The notes below the pieces were generated by a model, which was not told where the DNA came from, did no database searches, and saw nothing but the letters and a program-made list of their open reading frames with translations. A program made the translations under genes and the position numbers. From Capronia americana (Eukaryota > Ascomycota > Eurotiomycetes > Chaetothyriales > Herpotrichiellaceae): a stretch of 64,000 nt of DNA. The stretch spans positions 1,736,001-1,800,000 of the forward strand of contig JADWQD010000007.1 of NCBI GenBank assembly GCA_016110215.1, given 5' to 3'. Each line of letters begins with the position of its first letter. Position 1 is the first letter of the stretch. This document shows, piece by piece, positions 54,141 to 64,000 of this stretch.

Positions 54141-55118
54141 ATGAGCGTGTCCTCCGGCGCCGCTTCTACCCACACGCCTGGCCATGGACCGGTAACGCTG
54201 CTCATCCTCGGCGCCGGCTGGACGTATCAATTCCTCCAACCGATTCTCGAGCAGCGGAAACCATCCATAACATACGCGGCAACCACGTCGACGGGCCACG
54301 ACAATACTATTGAATTCCGATTTGATCCCGAGTCGGACGATCTCGAGCCATTCAAGAGGCTCCCATTGGCCGAGTACGTGCTGATCACGTTTCCGCTGAA
54401 AGGCAAGGGTCCTAGCGGGAAGTTGGTAGGCATGTACGAGAAGACGCACAATCCGGGATCTCCATCCCCGTCTGCGTCTCCGACGAAATGGATCCAGCTG
54501 GGCAGCACGGGCGTCTACACTGCCGCTGAATGGGTCGACTGCAGTACGCCAATCGATCCTACGAACGAGCGAGGGATCGCCGAGGACGAACTCATCTCCC
54601 TGCACGGCGGCTGCGTTTTGAACCTCGCCGGGCTGTATGGCGCGCAGAGACAGCCCGGGAACTGGATCCCTCGGGTGGCCAAGACGAAGGACCAGCTCGG
54701 CGCGAAAGGGGCTCTGCATCTGATTCACGGTATTGATGTTGCCAGAGCGATTGTCGCCGTGGTTATGGAGGACAATGCAGCACCGGGGACAGGACCAGGA
54801 ACAGACGCGTCGACCCTGTTCGGCAGACGGTGGATCATTTCCGATTGCGCCAGTTACGACTGGTGGCAGATCGTGTGGGACTTCAACGGCGAGTCTTCCG
54901 AGGAAGGAGTTATCTGCGAGGAGGATGGTCCGGGAATGGGGGTGGTGCCAGAGAAGGTGGTTACGAAGAGAACGCACCGCGGCTGGGTCATGGACTTGAT
55001 GGAGCAGAAGGGTGTGCGAGGTCTGCCGAGACCGTCCGAGCTGCTGGGCAGGAAGCTGGACGGGAGAGAGTTCTGGGCTAGAGTCCAGTTGACGCCGCAG
55101 AGGACGTTGAAGAGATGA
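54141..55118 (+). CDS. NAD(P)-binding Rossmann protein, YeeZ-like
   Basis: An intronless frame of 325 residues. The nucleotide-binding turn is VTLLILGAGWTYQFLQPILE (about 18-37), with GAGWTYQFL in place of the usual GxxGxxG. The Rossmann alternation continues through ADYVLITFPLKG-like strands (LAEYVLITFPLKGKG), WIQLGSTGVYT, NLAGLYGAQRQPGNW and HLIHGIDVARAIVAVV, matching NAD-dependent epimerase-like proteins of the YeeZ type. The active-site Tyr-x3-Lys is not evident, so it may be a non-classical SDR or a binding protein. The role is unknown. A minus-strand frame of similar length overlaps it completely but is Arg/Leu-biased and lacks motifs. Confidence 0.82.
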   Translation: MSVSSGAASTHTPGHGPVTLLILGAGWTYQFLQPILEQRKPSITYAATTSTGHDNTIEFRFDPESDDLEPFKRLPLAEYVLITFPLKGKGPSGKLVGMYEKTHNPGSPSPSASPTKWIQLGSTGVYTAAEWVDCSTPIDPTNERGIAEDELISLHGGCVLNLAGLYGAQRQPGNWIPRVAKTKDQLGAKGALHLIHGIDVARAIVAVVMEDNAAPGTGPGTDASTLFGRRWIISDCASYDWWQIVWDFNGESSEEGVICEEDGPGMGVVPEKVVTKRTHRGWVMDLMEQKGVRGLPRPSELLGRKLDGREFWARVQLTPQRTLKR

Positions 55119-55250
55119 AGAGCATGCGAAAGGAGGCACAGGGAGGGAAGTTCAAGTTGGAATGTTCTGCCTCGAGTCAAGCACGCCTCCAGAGTATGCT
55201 ACGGGAGGTCAATCAGGGATTCAATGACACTGAAGGTCATGGGTATCCCA

Positions 55251-55517
55251 TCATCCTTGAATCTGAATAATGACCTCCCTGCCCTTGGTCACACAACCTT
55301 GAAATCCCCGGCCGTATTTCAGAGTTGCTCGCACAATCTCTGGCATTTGAACGCTTGTTTGATTTCCCCGGTCCAGACCAGATCCCTGGCCGTAGAGCAA
55401 GGGACCGACGACCGGGGCTGTTCGTATAACGGATGGATCTTGAGCCACAATAAGGTTGTCCACCTGTCTTGGTGGATTGTCTCGAATAACGGCGAGGATC
55501 TTTAGAAGAACGCACAG
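55251..55517 (-). pseudogene. Relic of an extended-SDR (NAD-dependent epimerase-like) gene
   Basis: Between two stops, the minus strand reads LAVIRDNPPRQVDNLIVAQ followed by SVIRTAPVVGPLLYGQGSG, then NQTSVQMPEIVRATLKYG and RGFQG. In intact fungal proteins of the epimerase-like family these blocks sit in this order in the middle of the chain (TAIVxPPxIYGxGRGPGNxRSIQxPExARxxL...G). No ATG, no N-terminal GxxGxxG and no C-terminal half are found in any frame around it, so only about 88 codons remain. It lies just after the YeeZ-like gene on the opposite strand. Confidence 0.5.
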
Positions 55518-56300
55518 CTAGGATATGTAATCTAGGTGCCGTTCCTCCGATTTCAGAATCCATTGTCAAATCAGAAGGTCACTCCGAACCAATCGAATCG
55601 CTTGTGCTGGAGGGTATTGAATAGGGCGCAAAGGGTTCCTCCCCTAGTGGCCCTCGTGGCACTGTTCAGAGTCTCCCACTTCCGTCGATGGGTAGAGAGT
55701 CGTGCGGTCGTGCAAGACACTGGGCTCTTGGGAGGTTTCTGGATAGCAGCACCTCTAATTGAGGTTAAACGTCGAAGACTAGACGCTCCAAGGCCGCTTC
55801 AGGGACATTTCTCGACGACGCCGACATGCACTGCCTTCACCTTCACCTTCCCCTTCACCCTCACCTCTCCCGTGAAGGTAGATATGGCATGGCTCACTCC
55901 GGACCGCTCGCACGTTGTGACATTTGCCTAACGGGCTTGTAGACTTGGTAATAATGACATCTGAGCGTTTAATAGCGAGTCTGGACCGGCACCATCTTTC
56001 CTCCTCTTCCCCATCTTCATCTCCAGTGCCAGCGAGCGGTCATCATTTCGGACGACACAACCTTTCGGGCTGGTTCGGTATGGTCCCTCGAGCATCGCCC
56101 CTCAACTAGTCTGAACTCGCGGCGGGAAGAGAATACGACGGATGTCCCATGGTGGGAATTCCCTGTTCGGAATCCCCGCGAAAAGTGAGCCAAGCTTATG
56201 TAGAATGCCTCCCAACTTTAGGGAACAAAGGATGACAAGAGTGGTCCAATGGTTCCCACCTGGACCATGCACGCGCAATTTCTTTTCCACGCAACACACA
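55518..56300. other. Intergenic, no gene seen
   Basis: About 0.8 kb. The 3' side of the carboxylesterase gene and nothing else recognisable. A run of CTTCACCTTCACCTTCC-like repeats lies near 55833-55870. Confidence 0.45.
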
Positions 56301-58396
56301 TTAATACTTCAGCTGCTCAATGACCGGAGCACTATTCAGGAACCCACATCTCGTGCCCAACCTTTGTTTCTTGATCTGGCTATTATTAGTCCCATTTGCA
56401 CCTGCCATCCCCTCCTGCGCTCCACCTATCACATATATGTTCCCGCTCCCCTTGGCCTGGGGGTACGCGCTCGTCCAGCCTGGTAGAGTATTATTATTAT
56501 TATTACCACGCGCCAAACTCGGGTTATCAGCCCATGCGAAACTCGTCCAAGATCTTGGCAGCTGGCTCTCCAACGTGTAGTCTTCAGCAGTCGGGGAGAA
56601 CGTGTAGCCCGGGATACCCGCGTTGGCGAGCAGGGAGAAATCATCGTAGAGGTAGAACATTTCACTGCCATGCATGACGCCGAGGCCCGGCATGTTGAGG
56701 AGAGGCGAAGCGAACAAAGCCGCGAGGACGGTCTGGTTGTTGTCGAACAGATACACCGGGACTGGGGGCGGCGCAATCGATGAAGTCGAGTATTTCACCG
56801 CCATCGCATGTCCGAAGAAGAGGCTCGGACACACGAAGACGATGTCCCTGAATATTTCTGCAGCGCGGTAGAATTCGGCCGAGAGGTTCGCCACGGCGTT
56901 TGCTTGAAAATCGGTGCTGGGGTATAACTCGAGCAACTGGGATACGGTGCTGGAATTCAAGTTTGGCCAGAAGAGTGATACGTAGGCTTGTGTGTCTTCG
57001 GGTGTGCTGAGGGTTGGGGGAGTGAAGAGCGTGCCGTCGTCCTCCTCCCACCCCAATATTAGTGGCATTGTGGGAAATTGTCCGGAAGATACGAGCTCGC
57101 TTGCGAGGCATGGCAGGAAGTCTTGGTCGACAGTCGGGAGGAATAAGTCGCCGTCAGTCGAGGCTGTTGTTTCACTGATGAAAAGGCTAGTGACGTTGAG
57201 AAGAGTCTCCATGGGCAGAGCCTGCAGACAAGAGATCACGTTCCGAGACTGAGATGCCGACCCAGGGGCGAAGGTGAAAGAGGATGATGTATTGAGACAC
57301 CCGGCCATCACGGCGATTGTTGCAGTCGCGTTGAATGTGATGTTTGAGGCCATTCCCGGTTCGAGCGCAGTGGATTGCATGATGGCAGAGTGGAAAGGGA
57401 CGGGCTTGGAAGCACCGTAGGCGAGGACTTGCAGTCCTACGCTTAGACCTGTAAACCATGATTAGAATTTTTCGAATGATCCTGTATAATACGAGGGGAA
57501 ATCGAACCTCCTGAAGACTGTCCAAAGATCGTGACTCTCGTCGGATCGCCGCCAAAAGCTTCAATGTTCTCCTGAACCCACTCAAGGGCTAGCCTCTGGT
57601 CCTTTAAACCGTTGTTCAAGGATTTACTGCCTCTGAGAGCTTCGGAAGCTGCGAATCCGAAAACTGATCAATTCTCGATTAGCTGTACGTGTATTCCAAG
57701 AATCCCTCGGAGCTTGAGCATAAAGCCCAAGAGTGGCTTACTGTTCAGACGATAATTCATCGCCACATACAAAACAGGGAGTCCATTTCCCACCGATTGG
57801 AGAACTAGCCCGTCCGGTGCGGTAGACGCATCATTCGCCGATCCAGAGTTCAGTCCCCCTTTTGCCCCATGTTAGCATATGCCCCTTTGATTCTCGGTTG
57901 CGGAAACACAGCCATCCCCCAACCTTTCCATTTCCCCAAGTCCAAACCAAACGAATTTCTTCGAGAAGGTACATGACAGGGGAAATATACCTCCGTAAAT
58001 CCACACCATGACTGGCAACAGCCCTTCGCTGTGATTCCACCCCGCGGGTCTCGCAACATTCAAATTCAGACAATCCTCGGCGCTATCTGTAATCGTGCCA
58101 GCTAGTATAGAGAACGCTCCTGCAGTCTGCGGACATGAAGGGCCGGCTACTGTTGCATTGAAAATATGACCTGGAGGCGGCGAGAAGGGCCGTGGCGGGG
58201 CGAAGCGATGGGATCCAGCTGTGGAGGCGCCGTAAGGAATTCCAAGAAAGGCTTCGACGCCGGGAGAGGTGGTCAGGCCTTGGTAAGAGACATTGTGTAT
58301 TGGGTCATGAACGTAGGGTTTTGCGAGACAGGAAGAGCGGAGAAGGAGGGTACTGGCGAGCAAGCAGACGGCGAGTGATCTTGTGAGAGGCATCAT
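56301..58396 (-). CDS. Secreted type-B carboxylesterase, 4 exons
   Basis: Exons are 57991-58396, 57742-57858, 57508-57663 and 56301-57448, 608 residues. A signal peptide is clear (MMPLTRSLAVCLLASTLLLR, then SSCLA). The fold shows GVEAFLGIPYG, SEDCLNLNVARP-like blocks (SAEDCLNLNV), MVWIYGGGLNSGSA (oxyanion hole), the elbow FGQSSGG with nucleophile Ser224, and HGSEM as the histidine region. The catalytic acid region reads GWEEDDGTLF where the usual form is DEGT, so Asp would replace Glu (about residue 364). Enzymes of this class hydrolyse esters outside the cell. N-glycosylation sites (NITF, NATA, NVTS) are common. A run of five Asn residues at the C-terminal side comes from an (AAT)n microsatellite at about 56491-56512. 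Substrate unknown. Confidence 0.9.
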
Positions 58397-59588
58397 GCGA
58401 ATCGGATCTCAGAATGACACACGAAATGCGATGTGACAAGTTTCAGTATATATGGGATTGAGCCATTAGGCTCTAGAATGCTGGAACATGTTTCGTAAGC
58501 ATGCGCCGTTCACTTGACTTGATTGAATCGTAGTTCATACACTTGTGTTGCATTGGTCCGTAGTGTATCCTACCGTACACTTGACTGGATCGGGCTGTTT
58601 GCCTTCCAGCCCTCCTGCCCTATACCTGGTCGGCAGGGGTGGAAAACAGATCGCCCCATTAAGCACCTTGATACGTTGAAACAGGTGGCTGTGTTCCTGC
58701 GATCGCAAGGTCTATCTTGTTGGAAAATAAGGCGAAGCAAGGGAAGAACGGTCTCTATAAAATGATATCAGTATTAATTACAGAGCCGGACGATGAGGTA
58801 ACCAATCAGTATGAAGCTCTATCCAGACCTCAAAGCACGAAGAGAAGAGAGAGGAATCTGTGTACGATTGGTGACAGCAGCTTAAGGGAGCACGAAGAGG
58901 AGAAAGATCCTCCTCGCATGCGGAGAGCGGCCAATATACGAGACAAATACGAGGTAATAGAGCATCATGTGTGTGGTCTTGGCATTCATGCCATCTCTTC
59001 CCCCTGAAAAGTTCTGTGGGTGCTCGGGGAGATGCTCAGTTAAAACTCAGGTTAGAGCGGCCTTCGCTCACTCACCCTCTACACAGGACTGAACCGTAAA
59101 ATGGAAATAGGTTTTTCGTTCTCCAGTAATTCAGGCAGTAGGTAGGAAAAGAACGTATATTTAATGACAATCCTTTCCGCGCGACTTTGGAGATTAATAT
59201 ACGGTTACATACCAGCCATGGAAGGGAGAACAAGTTCGTCCGTTCCCTGCTTGTTCAGATTGTTTGTTTTGTCAAACTGTCACAGTTATGCTCCCATACG
59301 TACCCTGTCTTGTCGAGACGAGTGAGCATTCGTTTGGTCTGCATGGAACGTGCCTCTTGTCTGTTCAGTTCCTTCTTGGTGGCATGTGTGTGTCTATTCG
59401 TGCGTGCCTGCGCCTCGCACTGGTGCTCGACTTCAATACTACTACTCGGTACTGCCCTATGAACGAGCCGTGGTTTCTCCGTGCCCCCTTGTAATGTCTC
59501 CACCCGAGTGACCCCCGTGGGGGGCACACTATGGCTAAATGCATTCGTTACATCTGTCGGCTCCTTCCGACAACTTGCATTAAAACTA
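58397..59588. other. Intergenic, 1.2 kb, no gene seen
   Basis: Between the carboxylesterase start and the transporter stop, both minus strand. It should hold the esterase promoter. Open frames up to 96 codons have no recognisable content. Confidence 0.45.
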
Positions 59589-61535
59589 CTACACAGGCAC
59601 GGGGCATCCGAAGCTGACGGCGACGGTTCCGCCAGGGCCGAAGACGGCGATCAAACCTTCAATAGCAGCCCAGGTGCCCATTCCACAGCATGCTAGGCCA
59701 AGGAGAACGTAGATGAAAGCAATGGTGCTTCTGAACCAAGTCTTCTTGTAGCCTCTGATCCATCGCTTTACGCCGTTGTCGTGCCTGATCGTCTCGCGGG
59801 TGGCCGGGTTGAAGCCTTCGCCGGGAAGTTCGGCAGCCTTGTGGATGATGGTGCTCAAGTACATCATGCCGGGGAAGGTGTATGTGAAATTCATCATGAA
59901 CACGGCGCCGACGAAGCTGACAATGCCGTTGAGGTTGGGCACGGCCCCGGCAACGATGAATGCGAGAATCCAATAGCATGGTCCCAAGAGGTACCAGAGG
60001 ATCTTGCCCTTCTTTTCGACAATCGAGGGGAACTTGAAGACGGACTGGAACACTTCGAGGTACACCGTCTTCATGCCGATGTTGAAGTACATGATGATGG
60101 CAATCCAGCCGGAGAGAAGCCTGAGAACGTTCCCGGCAGTCTGTAGGCCATATGGATTGACGACATTCACAATGTTGTTGGCAGAGTATTGGCCGTAGAA
60201 GGAGTAGACGAAGACGCCGAAGAAGGTGTAGACGATGCAAATGAAGGCCTGCGCAAGAAACATGCCTTTCCAGAAGTCGAGCGGATGTCTCATTTCCGAG
60301 AGGAATGCCACGAAGAGGAGAGCGCCGGCGTATGCGTAGACCATGGTGTTGACAGCGTTGAATGTAGCCGCGAAGCCTGGAGATTGCTGTTGGTACTGAT
60401 CCGGTGGAATGCCCGCAAAGACTTTGATGGGCTCGATAGTCTGGATTAGCGTCGACCTCGTGATTGCCGGGTAGTAAGGCGCGAAGTGCGAAGCAGCCAC
60501 CATACTGTGGTAACGGCTTGTCAGCAAGCCATGTCAACGGACGGCCGAGGAGGTAGAAACTCACCAGATGATGAAGTTCACAATGTTCATCCACACAGCG
60601 GCATTCGCAATGAATCCAATCTTCTTCAAGCTTCGAATGAATCCTCCGAGCATTCCGACAGCCATGATGACAACCATCATGGCTACGAAGCAAACGCTCG
60701 AATGAGCGATCTGCTCAATGTTCAAAGCCTTGCTGAAGATCAAGATGGCCACGGTGAAGAATTGCTGGAGCGATTGGGCGACGTTGATGAAATGGCGCAT
60801 CCTCACGCCGAAGAGGCGCAAGAATGGATCACCAAAGCTCTGCATAGGGTAGCGAGAGGAGTCGAGATCGAGGAAAGTTTTCCAGATAACCCAGCCACCC
60901 CAGGCGGCGAAAACGCCAAAGATGAGGTAGAGAGCTACACCGGTGCCATAGCCCACGCTGGCAAAGACAAACCTAGATTGACCCATCAGTCACGGTCCAG
61001 ATTTGTCGGATTTTCGATGCAGTACTTACGGCGCACCTGACCAACCGAGAATGTCGGTGGTGATGAGGAAGAACATCTGGCCCCAGCTGGCAGTTCGGAG
61101 TGCGCGAGCAGCAGTACGCCACTCCGCGTCTGAGACCTTCAGAGGGTCGGCAGGCTGGGCAACGTCGACATCAGTGACAACACCAGCCGGCTGCTTCTCG
61201 TCAAGATGCGCCAAGGCCTGAAGTCTGGCCTCCTTGTCTGCTTTTGCCTTCTGTCGGCCAGTCTTCGAAAAGGTGTTCTTGATCGACTCGCGAAGGGGAG
61301 AGCCGTGCTCAGCCTGGAAGACTTTATTCTCTTCAATTTCCATCTCACGCTCGATCTTGGCCCAGTAGACGTATTCTTCGTACGTCACGGTGCTGTCCAC
61401 GCGAGCGGCGAAACCCCATTGGCGCTCCATGATCTGCGGCTTCTCACTGGGCTGGACCGAGGGCCTGCGCATCTGCTGCTCGGTCACCACATCCAGCTCT
61501 GGGGCTGGATGTGTTACGGGGGCTAAATGCTCCAT
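59589..61535 (-). CDS. Amino-acid transporter of the AAAP/neutral amino-acid permease (Mtr-like) type, 3 exons
   Basis: Exons are 61030-61535, 60565-60972 and 59589-60504, 609 residues. A long hydrophilic N-terminus (about 1-150; VDSTVTYEEYVYWAKIEREME) precedes about 11 membrane spans, beginning with FFLITTDILGWSGAPFVFASVGYGTG across the first intron. Later spans include LIFGVFAAWGGWVIW, VCFVAMMVVIMAVGMLGG, VYAYAGALLFVAFLSEMRHP and AFICIVYTFFGVFVYSFYG. The AGALLF...SEMRHP block, NxVNPYG and LSGWIAIIMYFNIGMKTVYLEV are typical of the Mtr/N-system-like transporters that move neutral or aromatic amino acids across the plasma membrane by proton symport. The exact substrate is not readable. A relic of a different amino-acid permease lies just upstream. 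Confidence 0.88.
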
Positions 61536-62249
61536 GGCTGTAAGACAGTGGAAGGAGGGAGGGAGTGAGAGAGAGAAACACAGAAGGGATGTCGTGCGCT
61601 GCAAGAAGAGCAGGGTCGTTGGAGGACAAAAGGACTGCTAATAAGTGTCCACACGAGCGGAGCTGTCTGATCGCATCCCATCTGTTCTCCTCACGATGTA
61701 ACACACGAGCAATCGGGCAGTGTCAGTTTAGCCATTGATACCCGCTGGAAATCACGCGTGCGGCGTTAGCGATATCGTGTGCTTCTCTGGATGGTGAGAT
61801 GAAGCTTGCTTGGCTGGCACTCTTGATAAGATGAAGCTTGCTTGGGTCGCACAAGCACGACAATAAGCTCTGCCGCGACGGGCGGGGTGGCCAATGAGAG
61901 TCCATATAAGCCGCCGAGGCTCGTTCGGGGCCATGTCGAATGAACAAACGAGGCAGGCGTAGAGATGCAGCGTTTCATCGCAGGCTGGTAACACGGCGCG
62001 CGATCAGATGGCTAGTGCGGGATCTGCGCTATAGACTGACTTTACCCGGGCGCGCCAAGCACGCGTCAACCCAGAGCGGGAAGGTGACAAGCTTCTAAAG
62101 CCTTGGCAGTGGCAGGCCCGTGGTGGGCGGGACAGGGGCAGACAGTATTGTGGTGGATCTCGTATCAGCTATGCAGTACGAGAGAGGGCAGAAGGCCGTG
62201 CGCGATAGAAATGCAAGCAATGGTGCCAAGGCGCTAACAGGTCTCACAG
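61536..62249. promoter_or_regulatory. Transporter promoter region with a short direct repeat
   Basis: This is the 5' flank of the transporter. AGATGAAGCTTGCTTGG occurs twice, at 61797-61813 and 61829-61845, 32 bases apart. ACGCGT words occur near 61755 and 62060. No gene is seen. Confidence 0.4.
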
Positions 62250-63235
62250 CGGTCGGAGATACATGTTCTGGTTCATGGTAGGTAGTATTGCGGTGATTGG
62301 GGTACTACTCGTACTTCGTAATGGTTAGTATCCTCGCCATCGGTGCCCGCCGAGATCACGGCAACAAATGTCGCTGTCCAATCATGGCACTGGTCCTCAT
62401 CTTTGGCCTGGCCCCAATCACGTCCTCCTGCGGTTTCACGACTGGAAAGATTCCCGTCCTATCAACGCGGACTTGTTACTTGGTCACGGGCTTATCTAGC
62501 CCATCGGATGATGCCTCAACTTGGTAACCAACGCCGTCATCCTAGACCTCGGCGTGGTTGGCGGGGAACTCGTACTGGGTACCTCTTCCTGGCCAGCCCG
62601 CTCGCTTCACTCCATATCTCAGATCGGCAACGCGCCAAGGTTGTTCCTCAAATAGTTCGTACTCGTACACAACGTCTGGCACCCCGTGAGTCGCCACCAC
62701 CACCAGCACAGTATTCTGCGTGCTCGCTTACCTGAATCTCTCCTCCACCGGCGCCACCGTCTTCGTTGATTCCGTCAACACGGACACCTTCCAGAGCTGG
62801 GTCCTGATCCGCGTCGCGTACTCCGGTTCGAGAAAGGCGACCTTCGCCCAGAACATTGTCGATCTCCCCCTACCCGTTCGCGCTTCCAGCCCTACATGTC
62901 GTATATGTCATGCCTTTCTTCTTCCGTCTGCTCGTGCAGGGGTTTTCGGTCTTCGTTCGTGGCAAGTGGAACACGTCGACGTTGTTGACGTCTTACATTC
63001 GTACTCTCGTATTTCTGGGCTTCTACTTTGGTCGTACAGCGGTGGTCGGGAGGGACGATCCCTGGATGATTGCGCCCGAACAGATAGACCTACTCAGTGG
63101 CTTGGCTTGAGTGAGGTCATTGCGCGAGAAGAGCCCGAGAAACCGAGCGGCCCGTGGATGAAGAGAATCCGAGCCCTCTGGGGTTGGTGGCTCAGAAAAA
63201 AAAGGGTAGCGATGACAAGGAGATGGACTTGAAGT
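62250..63235 (+). pseudogene. Frameshifted amino-acid permease (YAT family) relic
   Basis: Blocks of a YAT/APC amino-acid permease appear in the right order but in different frames: WPGPNHVLLRFHDWKDSRP (from 62404), NAVIL (62530), a TSAW-AGNSY block in another frame, SLHSISQIGNAPRLFLK (62602), then after TAG (62653) and TGA (62687) VATTTSTVFCVLAYLNLSS and TGATVF, FSVFVRGKWNTSTLLTSYI with DPWMIAPEQIDLLSGL in a third frame, and finally SEVIAREEPEKPSGP. At least four frame changes and several stops rule out a working product. Small insertions such as a duplicated GGCTT near 63103-63110 explain some shifts. The N-terminal membrane spans are not recognised, so it is also truncated. It sits upstream of an intact transporter of another family. 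Confidence 0.78.
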
Positions 63236-63669
63236 TATGGGATAAAAAACCCGAGCAATGAGAAGCATGAATCATGGAGCAGGAGCGAGTGTTGAAAATG
63301 AGTTACAAGGCCCGTAAGTTTCCAACATTTTGACATTGACATTGACCTTGGGCTTGTTGAATCATTCTCGGTGCGCCAGGACAGTAGTTCCAGGTCAAGT
63401 CTCTTTGCGCTGTCCAGTTCCACCATGCCGGAACGTTCAGAACAGGATGCAAATCCTCTCATGCACCTCAATTTGTTTCTCCAGCTTGCGCAGAAACATT
63501 CACTCCGTCCAAGTCTTTGGCCACGAAGCAAGAGTTACTTCGATCGCAACATCGTTTGAAAATCACCCCGCTCTGGTATCGCGCCTGCCGAGTCTGCACA
63601 GATCAGGTCTCCAATGCCTGAGTACACAACATGAAGGTCGCGTTCCACCGTTCTGCCTTCAGCTGATCT
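63236..63669. other. Intergenic, no gene seen
   Basis: About 430 bases between the permease relic and the partial gene at the right edge, which is transcribed towards it. Nothing recognisable. Confidence 0.4.
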
Positions 63670-64000
63670 TTACTTCGCACCCTGAGAACTCTCTTCCGGG
63701 AATGGAGCAGCACACGTCCGCTTCCTGGTAGACTGGAGCGTCTCTCGATTTCCCTCGAGACTTCGTTTGTGGCCTGCCGGCTTATTCAGTTCGAAAACCT
63801 CGATCAAGTCTCCAGTCTGAATGCCATTTTGCTCCATCGTACCTTTAGCCTCCTCCACACCAAAGAGCCGACTCCTGTCAGGCAACCAAATTTCCGATCC
63901 CTGGCCTGCGTTTCCGAAAGGGTTGAAAATCCGGAAGAGCAGAGTTGTTAGGTCTAGCCTCTCATTCTTGGCGAAGCATCGCAGTATGTCGGATAGCAGT
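63670..64000 (-). CDS. 3' part of a gene cut by the right edge, function unknown
   Basis: One minus-strand frame is open from the window edge to a stop at 63670, about 109 residues. It reads FAKNERLDLTTLLFRIFNPF near the edge, then PDRSRLFGVEEAKGT, then GIQTGDLIEVFELNKPAG and a polar, Lys/Arg/Ser-rich tail. The QTGDLIEVFEL strand pattern resembles a ubiquitin-like or small beta-rich domain, but I do not recognise the family. The upstream part lies outside the window. Confidence 0.45.
   Translation of the reverse strand, partial: LLSDILRCFAKNERLDLTTLLFRIFNPFGNAGQGSEIWLPDRSRLFGVEEAKGTMEQNGIQTGDLIEVFELNKPAGHKRSLEGNRETLQSTRKRTCAAPFPEESSQGAK

Noticed and set aside
54129..55139. A 336-codon minus-strand frame opposite the YeeZ-like gene
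   Set aside because: It mirrors a real plus-strand gene with Rossmann motifs; its own translation is Arg/Leu-biased and lacks motifs.

Overview
The window looks like nuclear DNA of a filamentous ascomycete (Pezizomycotina). Genes lie on both strands, have 0-4 introns of mostly 49-60 bases with GT...AG ends, and include typical families: Zn2Cys6 regulators, a HET-domain protein, a Pho80-type cyclin and a Rad7/Rad16 repair pair. I cannot fix the genus; a Eurotiomycete or black-yeast relative is only a guess. I assign 22 apparently complete protein genes, two genes cut by the window edges, two gene relics and several gene-poor stretches. I found no rRNA, tRNA or CRISPR array. All exon boundaries were read by eye from frame continuity and splice signals.

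Layout. 1-10.9 kb: a Zn2Cys6 factor and the proteasome adaptor ECM29. 11.9-23.5 kb: housekeeping genes, namely RPS28, HIS1, a small membrane protein, FCF1, a CSI2-like membrane protein, ATP11, a Bem46-type hydrolase, the 20S proteasome beta1 subunit and a Pho80-like cyclin. 25.3-35.3 kb: a Rieske oxygenase, a dimethylglycine/sarcosine dehydrogenase-type flavoprotein and a sarcosine oxidase-type flavoprotein ending in a peroxisomal AKL signal. 36.1-45.1 kb: a DNA-repair block, RAD16 and RAD7 back to back followed by MSH3. 45.4-52.9 kb: a short-chain dehydrogenase, a Zn2Cys6 factor, an FAD monooxygenase and a HET-domain protein. 54.1-64 kb: an NAD(P)-binding protein, an SDR relic, a secreted type-B carboxylesterase, an amino-acid transporter, a frameshifted amino-acid permease relic and a partial gene at the right edge.

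How genes may work together. The three oxidative genes at 25-35 kb match the three successive N-demethylations glycine betaine -> dimethylglycine -> sarcosine -> glycine, so I read them as a candidate betaine-utilisation cluster. That is the most system-like feature here. RAD7 and RAD16 encode partners of one nucleotide-excision-repair complex and share a promoter of about 0.4 kb; RAD7 also has its ATG split by an intron. ECM29 and beta1 both act in the proteasome but are 9.6 kb apart.
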